From: Hymenobacter radiodurans
GTDB lineage: Bacteria; Bacteroidota; Bacteroidia; Cytophagales; Hymenobacteraceae
Length of the DNA: 64,000 nucleotides
Direction: 5' to 3'
Assembly: GCF_004355185.1 (NCBI RefSeq)
Contig: NZ_CP037921.1
Location: 62,001 to 126,000 of the forward strand
The translations under genes and the position numbers were made by a program. Under the pieces are notes generated by a model that was given only the letters and a program-made list of their open reading frames with translations, had not been told where the DNA came from and did not search any database. This document shows, one piece after another, positions 1 to 10,196 of this stretch (position 1 is the first letter of the stretch; every line of letters starts with the position of its first letter).

Positions 1-57
1 AACCTTGAATAGGCGGCTAGCGCGCTTTCCAGGCGCAGGTTGGAAACCCTGACTAAA

Positions 58-2264
58 CTACTGAGTGAAGCGCAGCGCCAGCACCAGGTTGCGGCCGGGA
101 GCACTGATGCCGGAAGCGAACTGCCGGTAGCTCTGGTCCAGCAGATTCTCGACGGCCGCCTGCACCGTCCAGCGCGGGGTGAGGCGGTAGTCGGTGCGCA
201 CCGTTACCGTGTACCAGCCGAGCGCGCCCGCGGGCGTGGCCTGCTCCAGGTTGTCTTCGCCCGAGGGGCTAAACTCACTCGGGCGCTTGCGGCCATTACA
301 TAACACCGATGCTTCCCCCGTGAAAGCGCGGCGGCGGTAAATAATTGCCCCCCGGCCGTACAGGGGCGGAATGTGGTCGAGCGGAGCGCGCCGCGTGAGG
401 TCGCGCCCTTTCGTGTACGTGAGGCTGCCTTGCATCGACCACCCGCCTAGCTGGGCCTGGGCACGGGCACTGAGTCCGTAGATACGCGCCCGACCCGTAT
501 TGGTCGTGGCGACGGTCGTGTAGGTCTGCCCGTTGAATTCCACGGTTGCGGCCCCGCTGGGGGTAGCGTAGGGCTGCACGGTCAGGGCGTCGTGCAGCTG
601 GGTATAGAAACTCGTCAGGGCGACGTGCAATTGGTTCTCGAGCGTGTGCGACAGCTCTACTTCCGCCGTACGGACGCGCTCGGGCCGCAGGGCGGGGTTC
701 GGCAGGAGCAAGGTGCCATTATTCTGCTCGAAGGTCTTCCCGGCGTCATCCACGTTGGGATTGCGAAAAGCGGTGCCGACCAGCCCGGTGGCGCGGAACC
801 CTCCCCGCAACTGCGCCACCAGCCCTAGACTGCCATCAAGCGAGGCCGAGGACTGCCGGAGGTGGCGGACGGCGGTCTGAAAGAAGCGCGGATCGAACTC
901 GCCGCGCAGCCGCACGGTGCTCACGCGCAGCCCCGTGGAAAGGCGGAAGATGGGCGTCAGCGGCCAGCGGTGCGTGGCATATACACCGGTGGTGGCGTAG
1001 GTAGCCCCGTGGGGGTAGCGCGTGACTATGGCCTGCCATTGCCCGGTGCTGACGTTCCGGCCGGTACCCGTGCTACGCACCCGGTTATGCGTAACCTCCG
1101 CCCCGTAACGCAACTGGTGGTGGCCCAGGGTTTTCTGCAGATCCCAGTTCGCTGACCATACCCGGACCTGCTCCCGGTTCTCCTGCCGCAGCTCCTGGCC
1201 AAAGTCGCGCACGAGGCGGCTTTCGGCCAGGAGTTGCAGGGCCGGCGTGAAAGTTAGCGCATCAAAAAAGCGCGTCGGGTGGCTGTATTGAACCTGATAG
1301 CTGGCCAGCAGCCGGCGCTGCGGGCCGTAGTTCCACTCCGCATAGCGTGGCAAGCCGTTGGCACGCACTACCTGGAGGCGGTCGTAGCGCGGCACAGTGG
1401 TGGTCGTCGAGTACTGCAGGTTCAGCAGATGCTGCTGCTGGGGGGTGGGCCGGAACACGACCTTCTGCAGCACGTCGAGTTGACTGTACCCCGAGTCGCG
1501 CTGCCGGTGAGGATCTGCGTTCACGAGTACACTATCCCGCTGGCCCAAGCGCCGCACGTAAAAAGGCTTGTCGCCAAAGCCCGGAAAGGAGGCGTAATCG
1601 CGGCGTCCCTTGCGCAGGTCGTCAAAGTCGGTGGCGGTCACGCTGGTCAGCAGCGCCAGGCGCTGCCAGCCCAGGCTTACATCCGCGTGCGCGGTCTTCT
1701 CCCGAGCGGCCGTAGCATATCGTAGTAGACTGGTGGTCCGCGCCACGGGCGCGGCGGCGCTGCTGTCCGCTAGCTGGGGCTGCTTGGTGTGCAGGCTGAT
1801 GACCCCGCCCAAGGCATCGGACCCGTAGGGCACGGCCCCCGCGCCGCTGAGTATTTCCACCCGCTCGAGCACGTTGGCGTCAATGCCCAGCACATTTTGC
1901 AGGTGGCCGCCGCGAAAAATGGCATTGTTCAGCCGCACCCCATCGACGACCAGCAGCACCTTGTTGGCTTCAAAGCCTCGCAACACCGGGCTCCCCCCCC
2001 TAATTGGGATTTCTGTACATACACCCAGCCACTCTGCTGGAGCGCATCGGCCGTGGTGGGCGGGTTCAACAGCCGAATAGCCCGAGCGGACAATACGTCC
2101 ACCTGCTGGGGCACGGTAACGCGCGATTCTGCCCCCCGAGTGGCCGAGACAATGACGCCCTGTAAGCTGATAGGGCGGATACTATCCGGTACGGCTTGCT
2201 GGGCGCTGGCCGGCAGACAGCCAGTGACGAATAGTCCCGTGAACAGCCCACGTAAATAGAACAC
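58..2264 (-). CDS. TonB-dependent outer-membrane receptor (frame broken at a C8 run)
   Basis: Outer-membrane active transporter that takes up a metal chelate, heme or similar ligand using TonB energy. The GTG at 2264 starts a signal peptide ending in PASAQQ. A plug domain follows, and then a barrel ending at 58. The protein would be about 735 residues, normal for the family. The frame breaks inside the plug: the first part reads to QKSQLGGG, and the rest resumes in another frame at PVLRGFEANKVLLVVDGVR. The break lies in C8 (1993-2000). Nine bases would give the usual QKSQLGGGSPVLRGFE sequence. The plug also has the typical RGGHLQNVLGID and GSDALGGVI motifs. The ligand is unknown. The urease and nickel genes downstream make nickel uptake a possibility, but this is inference only. 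Confidence 0.85.
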
Positions 2265-3017
2265 AACGATGGCAGGGTGAACGGGTGGCGAGTGAACGAC
2301 TAATGTAGATAAAAAGCCTAAGTATGATAGCCGCAGGATGGAAAGTCGCTGCTATTCCTGAACGAAAATATTAGCTTGAACCAAACCGCGCCGCGCCCTT
2401 GCAACAGGCTCATTTGCAAACCGCTAGTCTCTAGGTATAGCGATGAATCGAGTTAAGGGCAAGGCCCAGCAAGTCATAGAATAAGGGCCCTACGGGGAGT
2501 GACCGGTGAAGTCGCCCCCTCCGCTCGCCCGCCTGGTCCCACAAGCCGGTTCAGAAATGAAAGCTCCCTGCGCTTTCGGGCCCTCGCTTGTTGACCCGCT
2601 TGCAGGAAAGACTCTTGCCTTCCTTCCCTCGTGCGCCGCGGTGCTCTAGTTGAGAGCACCAGCTTTACTTAGCGCACCTATCCAAGGGAGCCATGCACGG
2701 TCGGATGTGGTTACTAGCGGCAGGCGCTGCGGCAGGTTTGTCGCTCCGGATGGCCCGCCCGCCAGCAGGCCCCATTAATTAAAGTCCATTAGGCTAACGT
2801 ATGGCCCCTACGTGATGCTCATCGTGACGGCCGCCATCTGAGCGCATCGGGTTGAAGGATCTTTGCACGCGCCGGGGCAACCGGTCGCAGGACTTCCTTC
2901 CTGCAACCGGTTGCCCCGGCCACGCTGCTTCCCTTGGCCCGACGAAGCCCCTCCGTTTCTACCCTCGCACCGCGGCGGCTTCGTGAGCAGGCCCTCCGGA
3001 ACACGGCCCCACAGGGC
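2265..3017. other. Intergenic stretch, no convincing gene
   Basis: About 750 bases between the TonB receptor and the HxlR relic. Short open frames on both strands have no recognisable protein content. The only clear structure is the long inverted repeat at 2871-2920. Confidence 0.5.
2871..2920 (-). repeat. 21-bp near-perfect inverted repeat (hairpin)
   Basis: Arms 2871-2891 and 2900-2920 are complementary over 21 bp with one mismatch; the loop is 8 nt. The mismatch becomes a G·U pair in a minus-strand transcript, so the stem is unbroken only in that direction. No U-run follows, so it is not a standard intrinsic terminator. It lies just downstream of the HxlR relic on the minus strand. Confidence 0.7.
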
Positions 3018-3378
3018 TTATCTTATGGGCGCTGTTGCGGCCGACTGCGCCACGACTCGGCGCAGCTGCGCCTGGTGCTCATCGCCCCAGCGGCCCAGCG
3101 CCGTGAGCAGGGGCAGCAAGGATTCGCCCAAGCCCGTGAGGTGGTACTCCACCGTGAGGGGGCGCGGACACGGTTTGCTTGCGCAGGAGCTCGTGGGCCA
3201 GGAGCTGTCGCAGCTGCAGGTTGAGCATGCGGGGGGCGGCGCCGGGCAGGCGCTGATGCAGTTGACTAGGCCGGCGCAGGCCCTGGCCAATGAAGTAGAG
3301 CAGGCTGATTTTCCACTTACCGGCCGTGACTTCCCGCAGCAGGTCGAGCCCTCCATCAGGACTGCTACCCCTTATTGC
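3018..3378 (-). pseudogene. HxlR-family transcriptional regulator remnant
   Basis: The frame open from about 3378 encodes the winged-helix half of an HxlR regulator: GKWKISLLYFI, then a recognition region with RPSQLHQRLPG and RMLNLQLRQL. The C-terminal signature VEYHLTGLGESLLPLL lies in a second frame running to 3018. The shift maps to a G5 run at 3158-3162; joining the frames needs one base fewer or two more. An in-frame TAA at 3379-3381 and no ATG mean the N-terminus is also missing. HxlR proteins are small DNA-binding repressors or activators, often responding to redox or aldehyde stress. This copy looks non-functional as sequenced, though errors could account for part of that. Confidence 0.7.
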
Positions 3379-3498
3379 TTACGCTTAGCTCACGGGGTAG
3401 AAGATCTGACGGGACATGGCGTGGGGGGGCGCGCGCTCAGATTCGACCAAGGGCCCGTCGTTGCGGAGGAGCGACTTGGACTACCCCCGATGAAAAAA

Positions 3499-3530
3499 AA
3501 CGCCTGAAACCAAAGCAGAACACAGGCGTT
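3499..3530 (-). terminator. Minus-strand intrinsic terminator with no gene in front of it
   Basis: Arms 3499-3506 and 3523-3530 form a perfect 8-bp stem with a 16-nt loop. On the minus strand the stem is followed directly by a run of T (plus-strand A run 3493-3500). The nearest gene on that side, at 3629, is on the plus strand, so only a short transcript starting near 3540-3628 could use it. Confidence 0.55.
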
Positions 3531-3628
3531 CCCTTAGCATGAGCAGAAATGAACATTTTGTGAGAAGCCTATCGAATGTATAGGCTAGTTATCTTACATT
3601 AGGGAATATTATGCTTAACCCCCTTTAA

Positions 3629-4228
3629 ATGGAAGGCCTGTTGCCCTTAATTTTTGCTTCTGTAGCCGGAATGGGTCATGCGTTTGAACCCGACCATATT
3701 TTGGCTGTGGGCAACTTGATTTCGCGCCGGGATACCTTGGCGGAAGCCCTGCGCGAGGGGATTCTATGGGGGTTAGGTCACACCACTACCTTGGTCGTCG
3801 TGGGGGCCATCATCCTGCTGGGCAGGCTCACCATTCTTACGGGCGGCTACTTCGAGGCCACCGTAGGCCTGCTGCTGGTGCTCATGGGCCTCAGCCGGCT
3901 GCGGGAACAGCGCAAACCCGCGCCGCGGCCACCTACCGCAGCGGCGCCGGGCTGGGCCTTCGCCGTGGGCCTGCTCCACGGGCTGGCGGGCAGTGGGGCG
4001 CTGGTGCTGCTGGTGATGAGTGAGTTGCGGGATGTCAGCCTGAGCCTCCTGTATTTCCTGTTGTTTGGCGGGGGCTCCCTGGTGGGTATGTGCCTGGTGG
4101 CCGGCTTGTGTCACGTGCCCTTCACCCGGCGCATGCGCCTCAGCCGCCGCCTGCAGGCCGGCACCGTCACCTTGTCGTCCCTGCTTTGCGTGGGCTACGG
4201 CAGCTGGATGATGTATGTGAATCTGTGA
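3629..4228 (+). CDS. Nickel permease, UreH/NicO-like
   Basis: Inner-membrane nickel importer of the UreH/NicO type that would supply Ni2+ to the urease encoded next to it. The 199-residue protein has about six hydrophobic segments. The N-terminal motif [16 protein letters not shown] matches the His/Asp metal-entry signature of nickel-cobalt permeases. A second conserved stretch, [12 protein letters not shown], begins the second half. The ATG at 3629 is 52 nt ahead of ureAB, so the gene probably heads the urease operon. The family is clear. Nickel rather than cobalt is inferred from the neighbours. Confidence 0.85.
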   Translation: MEGLLPLIFASVAGMGHAFEPDHILAVGNLISRRDTLAEALREGILWGLGHTTTLVVVGAIILLGRLTILTGGYFEATVGLLLVLMGLSRLREQRKPAPRPPTAAAPGWAFAVGLLHGLAGSGALVLLVMSELRDVSLSLLYFLLFGGGSLVGMCLVAGLCHVPFTRRMRLSRRLQAGTVTLSSLLCVGYGSWMMYVNL

Positions 4229-4280
4229 GCATACCTTCCCCCATCCCTACCCGTTTCCCTACCGAAAACAAACGCCCGCC

Positions 4281-4955
4281 GTGCATCTCTCCCCCAAAGA
4301 CCTTGATAAGCTCGTTCTCCACCAGGCCGGCTTCGTGGCCCAGAAGCGCTACGCCCGGGGCCTGCTCCTCAATTACCCCGAAGCCGTGGCCCTGCTGGCC
4401 ACCCAACTGCTGGAATTTATTCGTGACGGCGAGCGGGTAGCCATCCTCATGGACAAAGGCAAGCAGCTGCTCGGCCTCGCTGACGTGCTGCCCGGCGTGG
4501 CCGAGCTGGTGGACGAAGTGCAGGTGGAAGGTACTTTCCCCGACGGCACCAAGCTCGTAACCGTGCATCACCCCATTTGCCGCGAGACCGGCAACCCAGA
4601 CTTAGCACTTTACGGCTCCGGCCTCACCAAAAAAGCTCCCCAGTCCGCCCCGGACACCGACAGCGCCGCCCAACCCGGCGAGTACCTGCTGCTACCGACG
4701 GATCTGGTCCTCAACGAGGGCCGCGCAACGGTACAAATCGAGGTGGTGAACATGGGCGACCGGCCCGTGCAGGTCGGCTCGCACTATCCCTTCTTTGAAA
4801 CCAATGCCGCGTTGCACTTCGACCGCGCCGCTGCCTACGGCTACCGCCTCAACATCCCGGCCGGCACCGCCGTCCGCTTCGAGCCCGGCGAGCGCAAGCG
4901 CGTGACGCTGGTGGCGCTGGGGGGCAAAGAATCGTGTACGGCGGCAACGGGCTGA
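4281..4955 (+). CDS. ureAB: Urease gamma/beta fusion subunit
   Basis: Structural subunit of urease, which hydrolyses urea to ammonia and carbamate in the cytoplasm. Residues 1 to about 100 are the gamma subunit, beginning [17 protein letters not shown] and including the conserved VTVHHPI end. Residues from about 130 are the beta subunit, with PGEYLL and the strand [19 protein letters not shown]. The two are separate genes (ureA, ureB) in many bacteria and fused here. The start is a GTG at 4281, chosen because the family sequence begins exactly there. In this cluster the next structural gene, ureC, is displaced by an AT-rich gene. Confidence 0.95.
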   Translation: MHLSPKDLDKLVLHQAGFVAQKRYARGLLLNYPEAVALLATQLLEFIRDGERVAILMDKGKQLLGLADVLPGVAELVDEVQVEGTFPDGTKLVTVHHPICRETGNPDLALYGSGLTKKAPQSAPDTDSAAQPGEYLLLPTDLVLNEGRATVQIEVVNMGDRPVQVGSHYPFFETNAALHFDRAAAYGYRLNIPAGTAVRFEPGERKRVTLVALGGKESCTAATG

Positions 4956-5042
4956 TTGATGGGGAATTGGGAGAAGAGAATAAGCAGGCGGCACTAAATA
5001 AGCTTGCCAATAACTGACGAATGCTCTTGTCATCTGATTAAT

Positions 5043-5591
5043 ATGGTAACCCCAAAAAGCACTTGGTCTGACAGAATTCTGCGTGTAGTTGGAGTGATTA
5101 TTCTGGCCTTTTTTGCCAAGTATTTAATTGGAATTGGCCTGCTATTAGGAGCCCTATTCGTTGCTATTGGAATTTTAGCGCTAATCGGTTTTCTAATCAG
5201 TTCATTTTTTTCAAACAAGAAATTTCAGGAGGAATACAAAGAGTTTTTGCACCGCGCAGATGGAAGTTGTTTTTTCTTCTACAACAGCCGGAAAAGTAGT
5301 GTTGAGTTCGCAAAACATGCTGTTGTTCCGCATCTTGATCCAACTACGAGAGTTGTTTTTGTGGATGGAGAAGAAATTGATTGTGGGCCTGATAGCAAAT
5401 TTATTTCCCACATGCTTTATGGTGTAAAAGAGAAAAAAGGCTTTCCTTATTTAATTAAAGTAATTGATGAACAAGCGCTGGACTGCTCAGTCAATAATCT
5501 ATTTTACAATACAATGACAGGTAAAAAGCCTTTGATTCCCTTACTGCAAAGAATCAATGCTTTTTATGAAGCACCTGCTACCTCTAAATGA
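5043..5591 (+). CDS. AT-rich membrane-anchored hypothetical protein inside the urease operon
   Basis: I do not recognise this protein. From the ATG at 5043 it is about 182 residues with two close hydrophobic segments near the N-terminus (around residues 12-55), then a soluble domain rich in aromatic and acidic residues with a Cys in GSCFFFYNSRKSS. That motif loosely recalls a thioredoxin-like strand, but there is no CXXC. Base composition is clearly lower in GC than ureAB and ureC on either side, which suggests it was inserted between them. It sits 15 nt before ureC in the same orientation, so it is probably co-transcribed. No role in urease is established for such a protein. Confidence 0.6.
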   Translation: MVTPKSTWSDRILRVVGVIILAFFAKYLIGIGLLLGALFVAIGILALIGFLISSFFSNKKFQEEYKEFLHRADGSCFFFYNSRKSSVEFAKHAVVPHLDPTTRVVFVDGEEIDCGPDSKFISHMLYGVKEKKGFPYLIKVIDEQALDCSVNNLFYNTMTGKKPLIPLLQRINAFYEAPATSK

Positions 5592-5606
5592 CTCTTGTGT
5601 CCTGAT

Positions 5607-7321
5607 ATGTCTTTTCCCCTCGACCGCCGCGCCTACGCTGAGATGTACGGCCCCACCACGGGCGACCGGGTGCGCCTGGGCGACACCGACCTGCTCATTC
5701 AAGTCGAGCACGACTTCGCCGTGTACGGGGAGGAGTGCAAGTTTGGCGGCGGCAAAGTCTTGCGCGACGGCATGGGCCAGGCGGCTGGCATAGCCGAAGC
5801 CGACGCGCTGGACTTGCTCATTACCAACGCCTTAATTATCGATTACACCGGCATCTACAAAGCTGACGTCGGCATCAAGCACGGGCGCATTGCCGCTATT
5901 GGCAAAGCCGGCAACCCGCATATCATGCCCGGCGTGACCGCGGGCATGATCGTGGGCGTGACCACCGAAGTCGTGGCCGGGGAAGGTCAGATTCTGACTG
6001 CCGGCGGTATCGACTGCCATATCCATTTCATCTGCCCCCAGCAGATTCCCGAGGCCCTGGCCTCCGGCGTGACTACCATGCTGGGGGGCGGCACCGGTCC
6101 GGCCGCCGGCACCACGGCCACTACCTGCACGCCGGGGGGCTTTTATCTGGCGATGATGCTCAAAGCCACCGAGGCCTATCCGCTGAACTTCGGCTTCCTG
6201 GCCAAGGGCAACTCCTCCAAGCCCGAGGGCCTGCGCGAGCAGGTGGAGGCGGGGGCGCTGGGCTTCAAGCTGCACGAGGACTGGGGCACCACCCCCGCCG
6301 CCATTGATATGTGCCTCAGCATCGCCGAGGAGTACGACGTGCAGGTGTGCATTCACACCGATACGCTGAATGAAAGCGGCTTTGTGGAAACCTCCACGGC
6401 CGCTTTTAAGGGGCGCACCATCCACGCCTACCACACCGAAGGCGCCGGCGGCGGCCACGCCCCCGACATCATCAAAATCTGCGGCTTGCCCAACGTCATT
6501 CCCTCCTCCACCAACCCCACCCGCCCCTTCACGGTCAACACCCTGGACGAGCACCTGGACATGCTCCTGGTCTGCCACCACCTGGATAAAAACATCCCCG
6601 AGGACGTGGCCTTCGCCGAAAGCCGCATTCGGGGCGAGACCATCGCGGCCGAGGACATCCTCCACGACATGGGCGCGCTCAGCATTATTTCCAGCGACTC
6701 CCAGGCCATGGGCCGGGTAGGGGAAGTCATTACCCGCACCTGGCAAACGGCCCACAAGATGAAAGCCCAGCGCGGGCCGCTGCCCGAGGATGCGGGCCGC
6801 GCGGCCGATAATTTCCGCGTGCGCCGCTACGTGGCCAAGTACACCATCAACCCGGCCCGCGCCCACGGCATTGCCCACGAAGTCGGCTCGGTGGAGGTGG
6901 GCAAGCTGGCCGATCTGGTCTTGTGGAAGCCCGCCTTTTTCGGGGTGCGGCCGGAGATGATTCTCAAGGGGGGCATACTTGTGCAGGCCCAGATGGGCGA
7001 CGCCAACGCCTCCATTCCCACGCCCCAGCCGTCGTTCTCGCGCCCCATGTTCGGGGCCCTAGGCGGCGCCGTCGGGCCGGCCGCGGTGGCGTTCGTCTCG
7101 CAGGCGTCCCTGGCCCGGGTGCAGCAAACCTACGGCCTGCACAAGCGGGTGGTGGCGGTCCGGGGCTGCCGGGCGGTTTCCAAGCACGACATGGCGCTGA
7201 ATGACTACCTGCCCAACATTGCGGTGGATCCGGAAACCTACCGGGTCACGGTGGACGGGGAGCACCTGACCTGCCCCCGGCCGAGACCCTGCCCCTGGCC
7301 CAGCTCTATAACTTATTTTAA
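5607..7321 (+). CDS. ureC: Urease alpha subunit (last residues frameshifted as sequenced)
   Basis: Catalytic subunit of urease with the two-nickel active site. The ATG at 5607 gives the family start [20 protein letters not shown]. All metal and catalytic motifs are present: CHIHF (two nickel His), GFKLHEDWG (the carbamylated Lys), [20 protein letters not shown], the flap CHHLD, and SSDSQAMGR with the nickel Asp. The frame shifts at the C5 run 7274-7278. One added C restores the usual C-terminus ending in LAQLYNLF and a TAA at 7319-7321, one base before the ureF ATG. Read literally, the frame runs into ureF, giving an artificial fusion. I consider the gene functional in the organism. Confidence 0.93.
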
Positions 7322-7322
7322 T

Positions 7323-7993
7323 ATGCACTTCGCCCGCCTCCTGCACCTGGTGGATTCGGCTATTCCGACCGGCTCGTTCGCGTACTCGTCCGGGCTGGAA
7401 AGCAGCATCGCGGGGGACTCATTAGCTCGGCCGCCGACTTGCGCCAGTACCTGTACGCGTACCTGCAGCAGGCGGCAAGTGCCGAGTTGCCCTACCTCAC
7501 CGCCAGCTTCCGGAGGGCGGACCTGGGGAAGGAGTTTGACCTGGTGGCCGCCGACTACCACGCCCAGCTGCTGGTGCCCAGCCTGGCAAAAGCCAGCGCC
7601 GGGCAGGGCCGCACCTGGCTGCGCCTGCTCACGTCTTTCTACCCCGAGGCGCCACTCCCCGAAATAGCCCTGTGGTTTGCCCACCGCCACCTGCCGACCC
7701 ACTTCACGCTGGTATTTGCCCTGAGTTTGCAGCGCGTCGGGTTTGTCCTACTCGAGGTGCAGACCATGTTCTTGCACCTGCAGCTGCGCGACCAGCTCAG
7801 CGCCGCCATCCGCCTGGGGTTTTTGGGCCCGCTGGAAGGGCACCGCCTGCAGCACGACTTCTACGCCGTCTTCGACCAGCTGCTGGCCACCTCCACCGGC
7901 CTGGACTACCAGCAGGCCACGCGCACGGCCTTCTTGCTGGAGGCCGCCCAGGGCCTGCACGCCGACCTCTACTCGAAGCTATTCCAAAACTAA
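7323..7993 (+). CDS. ureF: Urease accessory protein UreF (frameshifted as sequenced)
   Basis: UreF joins UreD and UreG on apo-urease and gates nickel and CO2 delivery. The ATG at 7323 opens [19 protein letters not shown], the typical start, continuing to [11 protein letters not shown]. The frame then breaks at the G5 run 7412-7416. One extra G links it to [16 protein letters not shown] and the remaining helical protein to 7993. The combined length of about 223 residues is normal for UreF. The homopolymer position, like the one in ureC 140 bases upstream, suggests a base-calling error rather than loss of function. Confidence 0.88.
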
Positions 7994-8008
7994 CGCTATC
8001 GGTTTGCC

Positions 8009-8761
8009 ATGGCCTTTGCCGAAAAACTTGCCCTGCTGCTCCACGGTCACCGCCACGAAGCGTACGAGTCGCCCGGCGACTTCACGGCCCGCGAAACGCG
8101 GCGCCTGCCGTCCTACCGCAACTTCCGCCGCCGCGCCTTCACCGTGGGCATCGGCGGGCCGGTGGGCACGGGCAAAACCGCCCTGCTCAAAGCCCTGTGT
8201 GAGCGGCTGCGCCACGAGTTTGCGCTGGGCGTCGTCACCAACGACATCTTTACCCGCGAAGACGCCGAGTTTCTCATCCGCCACAGCGCCCTGAGCGCCG
8301 ACCGCATTGTGGGGGTGGAGACCGGCGGCTGCCCGCACGCGGCCATCCGCGAGGATATTTCCCTGAACATGGATGCCCTGGAAGGCCTGATGGCGCGCTT
8401 CGACTACGCCCTCGACTACCTGTTCGTGGAAAGCGGGGGCGACAACCTGGCCGCCCACTTCAGCCGCGAGCTGGTGGACTATTCCATCTACGTGATCGAC
8501 GTGTCGGGGGGCGACAAAATCCCGCGCAAGGGCGGCCCCGGCATCACCCAGTCTGATTTGCTGGTCATCAACAAAATCGATTTGAAAGACCTGATCAAGG
8601 CCGACCTGGGGGTCATGGCCCGCGATTCGCAACAGATGCGCGGGGAGGGCCCCTTCCTGTTTGCCCGGGCCACCGACGGCCACGGCCTGGACGAGATCAT
8701 CGCCCACATCCTCGCCGCAAAAGCCCGCGCATTGGCTGCCGTGCGGGAAGACCGGCGCTAA
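8009..8761 (+). CDS. ureG: Urease accessory GTPase UreG
   Basis: SIMIBI-class GTPase that carries nickel to urease and drives metallocentre assembly. The P-loop GPVGTGKT is at residues 50-57. Other family motifs follow: [13 protein letters not shown], the nickel-binding [18 protein letters not shown], and the guanine-specificity motif NKIDL. At 250 residues it is longer than the common ~205. The extra ~43 residues lie before the GTPase core and include a few His residues. It starts 15 nt after ureF and ends 10 bases from the convergent ureD. Confidence 0.95.
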   Translation: MAFAEKLALLLHGHRHEAYESPGDFTARETRRLPSYRNFRRRAFTVGIGGPVGTGKTALLKALCERLRHEFALGVVTNDIFTREDAEFLIRHSALSADRIVGVETGGCPHAAIREDISLNMDALEGLMARFDYALDYLFVESGGDNLAAHFSRELVDYSIYVIDVSGGDKIPRKGGPGITQSDLLVINKIDLKDLIKADLGVMARDSQQMRGEGPFLFARATDGHGLDEIIAHILAAKARALAAVREDRR

Positions 8762-8771
8762 TTTAGGAGGA

Positions 8772-9689
8772 TTAATACTTTCGCTTGAGCGGATTATAGC
8801 CCAGCAGTTCCTCCGCTGCCAAGGCCGCTAGCAGTGCGTCGCACAGGGGCTGCAGCGCCGCCCGGCTGCGGGCAGCGGCGCGCAGCACATACACGTTATC
8901 CCGAGCCCGCACGACCGATACCAAGCACTCCACCGCGTCGACCCGGAAATGCGGCTGCTGGCTACCCGCCATTTTTTGATTTTCCAGCACGCGGCCTAGG
9001 TGGGCAAAGCGGCTATCGGCCGGGCTGCCGACCAGAAAGACCGACAAGAAGGTGTGATAGTCGGCGAAGTGGGCCGGCGACGGGGCGATGTGCTCCGCGG
9101 GGCGAAAGGAAAACCGATCCAGCACCACCAACTGCTGGTTGACGTGGACCCGCAGCTCCGTCTGCAGGGACGTGAAGGCAAACCGCTCCCCCTGCTCCAG
9201 GCGGCCGGCGTGAAACCAATCCAGCAGCAGCAGCAGGGAGTCCGGCTGCAGGTGCCAGTCCTGGGTTTGGCGGTAGCGGCTCTGGGCCTGCAACACCACC
9301 GGATCGGGAAACACCACGGCCAGCGCTCCCGCCCCCAACACCCCGGTGGTATGTTGCTCGGCCACGGCCCCGTCGGGGGACCGAAAGACGCGGGTGCTGG
9401 CCTGGGTGCTGAGAAAGAGCCGCGTGTGCACCTCCCCGGTGAGGTGGAGGCGCAGGCTGTCCCCGGCGACCAAGCCGCCCCCGTAGCTGGAGAGCACCAC
9501 GTGGCAGGTCGGGGTAGGAGAGGCGGGGTTGAGCAGCTTGAGTGGTTGCTGGCTGAGGCTGACCACCAGGCGGCTTTGGCCGCGCACGACCCGGACCGTC
9601 AGCGCACTGACCCCCGGCTCCGGGAGGCGGGGAGCCGACGGAGCGCGGGGCAAGGCGGGGGGAGCGGAAAGGTTGCTGGTGGCTAGCAT
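8772..9689 (-). CDS. ureD: Urease accessory protein UreD
   Basis: Scaffold protein (also called UreH in some genera) that binds apo-urease and, with UreF and UreG, forms the nickel-insertion complex. The 305-residue protein has the family's central motifs SSYGGGLVAGD and LSTQASTRVFRS, the PDPVV segment, and YNPLKRKY at the end. It is encoded opposite to the rest of the cluster, tail-to-tail with ureG. It therefore needs its own promoter in the AT-rich gap beyond 9689, where a minus-strand TATATTTT-like stretch lies near 9885. Confidence 0.93.
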   Translation of the reverse strand: MLATSNLSAPPALPRAPSAPRLPEPGVSALTVRVVRGQSRLVVSLSQQPLKLLNPASPTPTCHVVLSSYGGGLVAGDSLRLHLTGEVHTRLFLSTQASTRVFRSPDGAVAEQHTTGVLGAGALAVVFPDPVVLQAQSRYRQTQDWHLQPDSLLLLLDWFHAGRLEQGERFAFTSLQTELRVHVNQQLVVLDRFSFRPAEHIAPSPAHFADYHTFLSVFLVGSPADSRFAHLGRVLENQKMAGSQQPHFRVDAVECLVSVVRARDNVYVLRAAARSRAALQPLCDALLAALAAEELLGYNPLKRKY

Positions 9690-10196
9690 GTTGACTTGTA
9701 TGTGCTTTTTGTTGACGGCAGTCCTATAGGTGAGCAGCTTCTTACCCCTTAGGAAAGCCTACCCTGCCGTTACCCCTCATATCGACAGGGGGGAAGCAGC
9801 GGCACCACCGCAACCAGGATTGGGTAAGAGGATGAAGCCCCCGGGTGGGGTAGGAGGAAGGATGGCCCCTGAACTTAAGACGAAAATATAATTAAAGTCG
9901 AGTAGCGATTAAAAGTGAAGGGCAATCCTAGATTATTATGGTTTCATTGGTGTCAACGCCCTTGAAATATAGGCTATATTGTAGCAATTGTTGCTTTTTT
10001 TTGACATGCCGCCTTATATTTAACACTCGCTTACTAGTTGCTTTATGGCCTAGTCCCCCTGTGACCATCCTGCTGTGGTCGACGGATGAGAAAGGGTGGA
10101 TATGTGTTTCTTCCCCGCATCCGTCCCGACCCGAACAGGCCGTGTAAACTGGTTGGGGAGATCTTTTTAAGCGGTAGAAATTCTTATCCTTCCTCC
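9690..10196. other. Intergenic region between ureD and a GNAT gene
   Basis: About 500 AT-rich bases holding the divergent start regions of ureD (minus) and the acetyltransferase (plus). Short open frames here have no recognisable content. The stretch near 9880-9895 on the minus strand resembles a Bacteroidota -7 element, but no clear -33 partner was found. Confidence 0.4.

Noticed and set aside
2474..2659. Short minus-strand frame in the first intergenic region
   Set aside because: Arg/Gly-rich, no start context and no family character.
5832..6878. 348-residue open frame antisense to ureC
   Set aside because: It is a high-GC shadow of ureC with low-complexity Gly/Val/Ala composition and no family features.
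5607..7667. Natural UreC-UreF fusion protein
   Set aside because: The joined frame arises only from the missing base at 7274-7278. Restoring it gives the standard UreC C-terminus and a separate ureF start two bases later.
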